64,000 nucleotides of DNA from Amphibalanus amphitrite. Taxonomy: Eukaryota > Arthropoda > Thecostraca > Balanomorpha > Balanidae. The notes below the pieces were generated by a model, which was not told the DNA's origin, searched no databases, and saw only the letters and a program-made list of their open reading frames with translations. The position numbers and the translations under genes were made by a program. The stretch lies in contig NW_024881501.1 of assembly GCF_019059575.1 (NCBI RefSeq), positions 558,001-622,000 of the forward strand, given 5' to 3'. Below, piece after piece: positions 57,337 to 64,000 of the stretch (position 1 is its first letter; every line of letters starts with the position of its first letter).

Positions 57337-60300
57337 CTGAAACAAACGGTCATTTGCCGTTTTTATAGCCGAAAATGGGATTTTCGTTTCTTTGATGATG
57401 AGGAGTTGACCAGGAAGATACTTCGTCTTTAGATAACCTGGTATTCGGTAAATTATCCAACACAAGCGAGCACAGACAAGCTTCACTTACCGATCGCTGT
57501 GCCCGGCTTCACGTTGTGACGGCGGAGCCAGAACGTCCTGCTCCTCGGCGCTGACGACCGGTGTCGGCTCGGCTGAGCAGCTCGGGCCTGCGGAGCTCCT
57601 GAAACAGACGGTCATTTGCCGTTTTTATAGCCGAAAATGGGATTTTCGTTTCTTTGATGATGAGGAGTTGACCAGGAAGATACTTCGTCTTTAGATAACC
57701 TGGTATTCGGTAAATTATCCAACACGAGCGAGCACAGACAAGCTTCACTTACCGATCGCTGTGCCCGGCTTCACGTTGTGACGGCGGAGCCAGAACGTCC
57801 TGCTCCTCGGCGCTGACGACCGGTGTCGGCTCGGCTGAGCAGCTCGGGCCTGCGGAGCTCCTGAAACAGACGGTCATTTGCCGTTTTTATAGCCGAAAAT
57901 GGGATTTTCGTTTCTTTGATGATGAGGAGTTGACCAGGAAGATACTTCGTCTTTAGATAACTTGGTATTCGGTAAATTATCCAACACGAGCACAGACAAG
58001 CTTCACTTACCGATCGCAGTGCCCGGCTTCACGTTGTGACGGCGGAGCCAGAACGTCCTGCTCCTCGGCGCTGACGACCGGTGTGGGCTCGGCTGAGCAG
58101 CTCGGGCCTGCGGAGCTCCTGAAACAGACGGTCATTTGCCGTTTTTATAGCCGAAAATGGGATTTTCGTTTCTTTGATGATGAGGAGTTGACCAGGAAGA
58201 TACTTCGTCTTTAGATAACTTGGTATTCGGTAAATTATCCAACACGAGCACAGACAAGCTTCACTTACCGATCGCAGTGCCCGGCTTCACGTTGTGACGG
58301 CGGAGCCAGAACGTCCTGCTCCTCGGCGCTGACGACCGGTGTGGGCTCGGCTGAGCAGCTCGGGCCTGCGGAGCTCCTGAAACAGACGGTCATTTGCCAT
58401 TTTTATAGCCGAAAATGGGATTTTCGTTTCTTTGATGATGATGAGTTGACCAGGAAGATACTTCGTCTTTAGATAACCTGGTATTCGGTAAATTATCCAA
58501 CACGAGCACAGACAAGCTTCACTTACCGATCGCTGTGCCCGGCTTCACGTTGTGACGGCGGAGCCAGAACGTCCTGCTCCTCGGCGCTGGCGACCGGTGT
58601 CGGCTCGGCTGAGCAGCTCGGGCCTGCGGAGCTCCTGAAACAGACGGTCATTTGCCGTTTTTATAGCCGAAAATGGGATTTTCGTTTCTTTGATGATGAT
58701 GAGTTGACCAGGAAGATACTTCGTCTTTAGATAACTTGGTATTCGGTAAATTATCCAACACGAGCACAGACAAGCTTCACTTACCGATCGCAGTGCCCGG
58801 CTTCACGTTGTGACGGCAGAACCAGAACGTCCTGCTCCTCGGCGCTGACGACCGGTGTCGGCTCGGCTGAGCAGCTCGGGCCTGCGGAGCTCCTGAAACA
58901 GACGGTCATTTGCCGTTTTTATAGCCGAAAATGGGATTTTCGTTTCTTTGATGATGATGAGTTGACCAGGAAGATACTTCGTCTTTAGATAACCTGGTAT
59001 TCGGTAAATTATCCAACACGAGCGAGCACAGACAAGCTTCACTTACCGATCGCTGTGCCCGGCTTCACGTTGTGACGGCGGAGCCAGAACGTCCTGCTCC
59101 TCGGCGCTGACGACCGGTGTGGGCTCGGCTGAGCAGCTCGGGCCTGCGGAGCTCCTGAAACAGACGGTCATTTGCCGTTTTTATCGCCGAAAATGAGATT
59201 TTCGTTTCTTTGATGATGAGGAGTTGACCAGGAAGATACTTCGTCTTTAGATAACTTGGTATTCGGTAAATTATCCAACACGAGCACAGACAAGCTTCAC
59301 TTACCGATCGCAGTGCCCGGCTTCACGTTGTGACGGCGGAGCCAGAACGTCCTGCTCCTCGGCGCTGACGACCGGTGTCGGCTCGGCTGAGCAGCTCGGG
59401 CCTGCGGAGCTCCTGAAACAGACGGTCATTTGCCGTTTTTATAGCCGAAAATGGGATTTTCGTTTCCTTGATGATGAGGAGTTGACCAGGAAGATACTTC
59501 GTCTTTAGATAACTTGGTATTCGGTAAATTATCCAACACGAGCACAGACAAGCTTCACTTACCGATCGCAGTGCCCGGCTTCACGTTGTGACGGCGGAGC
59601 CAGAACGTCCTGCTCCTCGGCGCTGGCGACCGGTGTGGGCTCGGCTGAGCAGCTCGGGCCTGCGGAGCTCCTGAAACAGACGGTCATTTGCCGTTTTTAT
59701 AGCCGAAAATGGGATTTTCGTTTCTTTGATGATGAGGAGTTGACCAGGAAGATACTTCGTCTTTAGATAACTTGGTATTCGGTAAATTATCCAACACGAG
59801 CACAGACAAGCTTCACTTACCGATCGCAGTGCCCGGCTTCACGTTGTGACGGCGGAGCCAGAACGTCCTGCTCCTCGGCGCTGACGACCGGTGTCGGCTC
59901 GGCTGAGCAGCTCGGGCCTGCGGAGCTCCTGAAACAGACGGTCATTTGCCGTTTTTATAGCCGAAAATGGGATTTTCGTTTCTTTGATGATGATGAGTTG
60001 ACCAGGAAGATACTTCGTCTTTAGATAACCTGGTATTCGGTAAATTATCCAACACGAGCACAGACAAGCTTCACTTACCGATCGCAGTGCCCGGCTTCAC
60101 GTTGTGACGGCGGAGCCAGAACGTCCTGCTCCTCGGCGCTGACGACCGGTGTCGGCTCGGCTGAGCAGCTCGGGCCTGCGGAGCTCCTGAAACAGACGGT
60201 CATTTGCCGTTTTTATAGCCGAAAATGGGATTTTCGTTTCTTTGATGATGATGAGTTGACCAGGAAGATACTTCGTCTTTAGATAACCTGGTATTCGGTA

Positions 60301-62027
60301 AATTATCCAACACGAGCACAGACAAGCTTCACTTACCGATCGCAGTGCCCGGCTTCCCGTTGTGACGGCGGAGCCAGAACGTCCTGCTCCTCGGCGCTGA
60401 CGACCGGTGTGGGCTCGGCTGAGCAGCTCGGGCCTGCGGAGCTCCTGAAACAGACGGTCATTTGCCGTTTTTATAGCCGAAAATGGGATTTTCGTTTCTT
60501 TGATGATGATGAGTTGACCAGGAAGATACTTCGTCTTTAGATAACTTGGTATTCGGTAAATTATCCAACACGAGCACAGACAAGCTTCACTTACCGATCG
60601 CAGTGCCCGGCTTCACGTTGTGACGGCGGAGCCAGAACGTCCTGCTCCTCGGCGCTGACGACCGGTGTGGGCTCGGCTGAGCAGCTCGGGCCTGCGGAGC
60701 TCCTGAAACAGACGGTCATTTGCCGTTTTTATAGCCGAAAATGGGATTTTCGTTTCTTTGATGATGATGAGTTGACCAGGAAGATACTTCGTCTTTAGAT
60801 AACCTGGTATTCGGTAAATTATCCAACACGAGCACAGACAAGCTTCACTTACCGATCGCAGTGCCCGGCTTCACGTTGTGACGGCGGAGCCAGAACGTCC
60901 TGCTCCTCGGCGCTGGCGACCGGTGTCGGCTCGGCTGAGCAGCTCGACTGCGCTCCTGTGATTTCTCTGAAAAGGACAAGTAGTTCATCATTAACTAACA
61001 GAAAGAGTTACAGTAAGGGAGACCAAATTAGTGATTACCGCGTTAATGTCTTGGGGTTGGGAACAATAAATCAATATTGTTTCTAAGTGGCTATCGGTGC
61101 TTTAACCTTACCCAGTTTTTTGTGGTATTGATGAAATGACACTTCAGAGTGATGCTAACTTAGCGGATAGGTTTCTGAATCGCTGCTTTTACTGGAACGG
61201 CCCGCTCGTCTTTTTCGGCCGGTGGCGGTGAGTACTGAGTAGAGATGTCAATTAGATACCAACTTTTCTCATATTCCCAACTCCCAAGTCGGTTCGGTTT
61301 CGGTATTTTCCCATGGTCATTGATGGTATTTGGCTTGGTATGGTATTGGTATCCCGATTTTCTCTGATTAACATCACTAGTAGTGGTGAGTCTGGTGAGC
61401 CGGGTCAAGCATGCAGAAGCGGGTAGGACGGTGGTGTTACCTGGCGGTCGTTTATTGAACTATAAGTAACCTGCACCTATCCCGTAACGACTATGATAAA
61501 AATGTGACGTCTTTGTGCCGCTCCGGCTCGGCTGACAGATAACAAAACTAAAAATTCATTAACTTGAGTTTTGTTATTTCGGCAATTATTACTCGTGTTG
61601 CGTGTTATACTAACCAACACCATGATTGTCTTGCCGTTGGGCGGAAGGTCCCCACCTGTAATTCCTCTCCGGGGTGACCGTTTGGGAGGCGGGCGGACTG
61701 TCCCAATGGGGCAATCCGGTCCCACCAGCGGGACGGTCTCGCCTCCGCGGATCGTTGTCAGTGTCCCGCACAGCCCAATGTTCACGCCCTATCCTCGCAT
61801 TCCATAGCTCTGCAATGGCCCGAAAGAGCTTTCTCCCGAGTCCCAACAAAACAAAAACAAAGATAATGCACCGTAGTCCGTAGTCCGTACCTTGTAAACT
61901 GTAAATTACCATACCTTGTGAAAAGCTCCGAAATAGTTTTAAGCTTCATTTTTTTGGCCACTGAAGATGCGTCCCTTCTGGCTTTCATTTTTCGTTTTTG
62001 AGCGCCTGTTTTTGGTTTCGCTGGCAT
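54936..62027 (-). CDS. Second hAT transposase gene with a tandem exon array
   Basis: A TTF/ZMYM-type hAT transposase. Exon 1 (62027-61915) is followed by a 114-bp exon (60966-60853), thirteen 108-bp repeat exons down to 57491, and a terminal exon (57336-54936). Total 4032 bases, 1344 codons with stop, all junctions in phase 2. The terminal exon carries NAWRPPHNFKWP, a TTF-like segment (HPWLAYSVSKSGVFCRICALF), VLADETTDVSCCEQL, GQGYDGAANMSS, DTRWVERHDAL and the C-terminal dimerisation block with TTASVERSFSTLKRLKTWL. One in-frame TAA (56916-56918) falls between LTRYSKLNA and DNTGVLDKHCSRAYH, so this copy is interrupted or needs readthrough. Otherwise it is intact. Left TIR probably at 54104. Confidence 0.8.
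57491..60966 (-). repeat. Tandem exon-intron array, 14 units of ~258 bp
   Basis: On the minus strand each unit has an acceptor TCTGTTTCAG, a 108-bp exon and a donor GTAAGT with a ~150-bp intron. Exons: 57491-57598, 57753-57860, 58011-58118, 58269-58376, 58527-58634, 58785-58892, 59047-59154, 59305-59412, 59563-59670, 59821-59928, 60079-60186, 60337-60444, 60595-60702, and a first one of 114 bp with a different 5' part at 60853-60966. Each exon begins with 1 base completing a codon and ends with 2, so any number keeps frame. The peptide is SSAGPSCSAEPTPVVSAEEQ followed by DVLAPPSQREAGHSDR (S/C variant near the end). Copies are almost identical. The final exon starts with a fifteenth copy fused to the transposase. 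Confidence 0.9.
60967..61914 (-). other. First intron and upstream part of the second hAT gene
   Basis: Intron between 61914 (GTATGG donor) and 60967 (CCTTTTCAG acceptor). No further exon recognised. The ORFs at 61477-61912 on both strands show no family motif. Confidence 0.55.
61915..62027 (-). CDS. Second hAT transposase exon 1
   Basis: ATG at 62027. It reads MPAKPKTGAQKRKMKARRD and ends KTISELFTR at donor GTATGG, leaving 2 bases. This is the lysine-rich start plus short hydrophobic motif found at the N terminus of this hAT family, and it matches exon 1 of the gene at 42883 in length and layout. Confidence 0.75.
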
Positions 62028-62540
62028 GTTTGCCCCGAGGTAAAAAGAACAGAGGAAAAAGGATGCAGTATTTAATCATCAACCAATGCAGAATCACTCA
62101 AGATAGCGAAGAAGACAGTTTTAACCGGTCTCGTATGACATTACAAAGCAGCACAGCAACGCCAACAACGCCACACTGCAGATGTGCCCCGCGACACCTT
62201 CTGCTGTAGCAGAAAACGCGCGCATTTCTTTCGTCCCGTCTGCGCCATAAACGAAATACATAAGCGTAAAGCGATGGACCTAAAATGCAGCACTTTATGG
62301 CTTCCTTCTTGTTTGGTCCACTAAACGTCATTAAATTTTAATATTCGAGGGGCAATAGCATTGGCTCGCTCTTAGAAATTAATAACTGCATAACTTTTGA
62401 AAAAGTAGTGCTTATTTAACAAGTAACAACTCGACGAGCAAATGTCAGGCAGTGAAGGCCGGAGAGTGGTTGTTAAGGGCTTCGGATAGCTTAGCAGATC
62501 GCTTTGTGCTATAACATTGAGCTTTAAACAAAATAAGCAT
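62028..62540. other. Upstream of the second hAT gene, no ORF recognised
   Basis: About 500 bases between the transposase start and the terminal minisatellite. Probably 5' UTR or promoter, with no motif I can assign. Confidence 0.4.
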
Positions 62541-64000
62541 GCTTATTTCATAGCCTTAAGCCTGCCCTCAGAGGGCCCTCTGGCTGGTGGTCTTAAAGGA
62601 CCCTCAGGCCTCAATCGACCTCAGATGGACCTTTGCTGGCGTCATAAGGTCTCCGTTAGCCTGAAAGGGTCCTCCAATAGTCCCAAGGGGCCTTCTATTC
62701 TCCTTAAAGGCCCTGAGTCAGCCTAAGAGGGCCATTCAGTGGCCTCCGAGGGCACTCTTTGTCCTCAGAGGGCCTGTCATACGGCTCAAGGACCAAGGTG
62801 GCCTGAAATAGCCTTCATTTCACTGCTGAGGGCCCTCCAATGACCTCAGAGGGCCCTATATTTGCATCATTACACCTCTTTGAGTCCTCGGAGAGCCCTC
62901 TTTGAGATGGCTGAGAGGGCCCTCTTTGATCTGAGATGGCCTGATGACCTCGTAGGGCTCATGAGGTGGCCTGAAATCACCTCAGCAGGCCCTCCAGTGG
63001 CCTCAAAGGGTCCTGTTTTTGCATTAGAGGGCTCTCTGTGGCTTCCGAGGGCCCTTTTTGATCTCAGAGGGCCCTCGTTGATCTCAGAGGGCTCTTTTTG
63101 ACCCTTCGAGTTGTCTGAGGGGGCCCTCTGGCCTCTGTTTGCCTAAAAGGGCCCTCTATTCGCCTCAGAGGGCCCTCTGTTCGACTCCAAGGGCCCTCTG
63201 GTGACCTCAGCGGACCCTATTTTTGCATCAGAGGTCCCTCTGTGGCCTCCGAGAACCCTCTTCGATCTCAGAGGGCCCTCTTTGATCTCAAAGGGACCTC
63301 TTTGAGGTGGCTGAGAGGGCCCTCTGTTTGCCTCAAAGGGCCCTCTGGCTCTGTTTTCCTAAAAGAACCCCCCATTCGCCTCAGGGGACCCTCTGTTCGC
63401 CTCAGAGGGCCCTCTGGTGACCTCAGGGGGCCCTATTGTTGCATCGGAGGGCCCTCTGTGGCCTCCGAGGGCCTTTTTTATCTCAGAGGGCCCTCTTTGA
63501 CCTCAGAGGGTTCTTTTCGACCTATTCGAGATGTCTGAGAGGGCCCTCGGGGCCTGAGAGGGCCCTCTGAGTGCCTGAGAGGGCCCTCTGAGTGCTTGAG
63601 AGGGCCCTCTGAGTGCCTGAGAGGGCCCTCTGGGCTCTGGCCCCCGTTCGTCTCAGAGGGTCCCTTTATTCGCCCCTTCAGAGGGCCCTCTGTTTGCCTC
63701 AAAGGGCCCTCTGTTTGCCTAAAAGGACCCCCTATTCGCCTCAAAGGGCCCTTTGGTGACCACAGGGGGCTCTATTGTTGCATTGGAGGGCCCGCTGTTG
63801 CCTCCGAGGGCCCTTTTTTATCTCAGAGGACCCTCTTTGACCTCAGAGGGCTCTTTTCGACCTATTCCAGATGTCTGAGAGGGCCCTCGGGGCCTGAGAG
63901 GGTCCTCTGGGCCTGAGAGGGCCCTCTGAGTGCTTGAGAGGGCCCTCTGAGTGCCTGAGAGGGCCCTCTGAGTGCCTGAGAGGGCCCTCTGAAAGCCTGA
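62541..64000. repeat. GAGGGCCCTC minisatellite running off the window
   Basis: The palindromic core AGAGGGCCCTCT recurs dozens of times at roughly 20-45 bp spacing with CCTCAGA / CTGTTCGCCT / GTGACCT spacers. It becomes regular (22-bp CTGAGTGCCTGAGAGGGCCC units) near the end. Two higher-order blocks (about 63230-63640 and 63650-63990) resemble each other. Repeat ORFs are not genes. Confidence 0.9.

Noticed and set aside
57262..59042. Minus-strand ORFs starting MKLVCARSCWIIYR
   Set aside because: They read through the repeat intron into the exon in the wrong frame. The GTAAGT/TTTCAG model explains the sequence better.
57491..60966. CRISPR-like array
   Set aside because: Regular units, but the repeat is the whole ~258-bp unit with no unique spacers, and splice sites and a reading frame account for it. 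The DNA is also eukaryotic.
54104..62400. Matching right TIR for the second hAT
   Set aside because: I searched for CGCCACTG or a repeat of the octamer TACCTTAA to the right and found none, so the right boundary is not called.
62541..64000. ORFs rich in ALFDLRGPS-type repeats
   Set aside because: Minisatellite translation, open in several frames and on both strands with no start context or conserved domain.

Overview
This is eukaryotic, repeat-dominated DNA. Exons carry consensus GT/AG introns, there are no operons or ribosome-binding sites, and almost everything recognisable is transposable-element (TE) or tandem-repeat sequence. The one host gene I can support is a single GC-rich exon of the deadenylase subunit PAN2 (20448-20935, + strand). 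The mix of Tc1/mariner, hAT, MULE and TTAA-targeting elements fits a marine invertebrate, perhaps a crustacean. That is inference; the species cannot be read from the window.

Layout. 1-7.6 kb: a diverged repeat shared with 50-53 kb, a decayed mariner, a palindrome-rich foldback block and two TTAA-class non-autonomous elements whose empty sites are both present elsewhere in the window. 8-17 kb: a broken non-LTR retrotransposon. A hAT-like element (CAGGGTTG ends, one BED-finger exon) interrupts its RT frame and is itself filled with TTAA-class elements and a mariner foldback. 18-23.5 kb: small inverted-repeat elements, the PAN2 exon and an inverted minisatellite.

23.67-47.59 kb is best read as one nested structure. 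A hAT element has CAGTGGCGCAGCCAGG terminal inverted repeats (TIRs) and an exact 8-bp target duplication (TSD) GACCTATC. It carries an (AGAGAGAC)n tract, a GGGCCC-rich minisatellite and a two-exon hAT transposase (42883-46542). A 15.1-kb Mutator-like element (MULE; 25610-40747, minus strand) is inserted in its minisatellite with a 9-bp TSD. The MULE encodes a six-exon SWIM-domain transposase whose splice phases close into one 780-residue frame. Exons 2-4 lie in a nearly identical ~5-kb tandem duplication (28551-33186 and 33187-38551), with part of one copy deleted. Small hAT MITEs with exact 8-bp TSDs sit inside the MULE.

48-54 kb: another TTAA-class element, the second copy of the 5' repeat with a long foldback inside it, and the end of a related family. 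54.1-62.0 kb holds a second hAT transposase gene on the minus strand. Its N-terminal part is encoded by a tandem array of 14 separate, phase-symmetric exons, each with its own ~150-bp intron. The window ends in a GAGGGCCCTC minisatellite running off the edge.

Most striking: (1) the tandem exon array of the second hAT gene, and the independent 38-residue in-frame repeats at the same position of the first hAT protein; (2) the 23.9-kb nested hAT/MULE structure with both TSDs readable; (3) TTAA-class elements with internal empty-site controls, sharing single TTAA sites end to end and loaded with AGGTCA (nuclear-receptor half-site) motifs.
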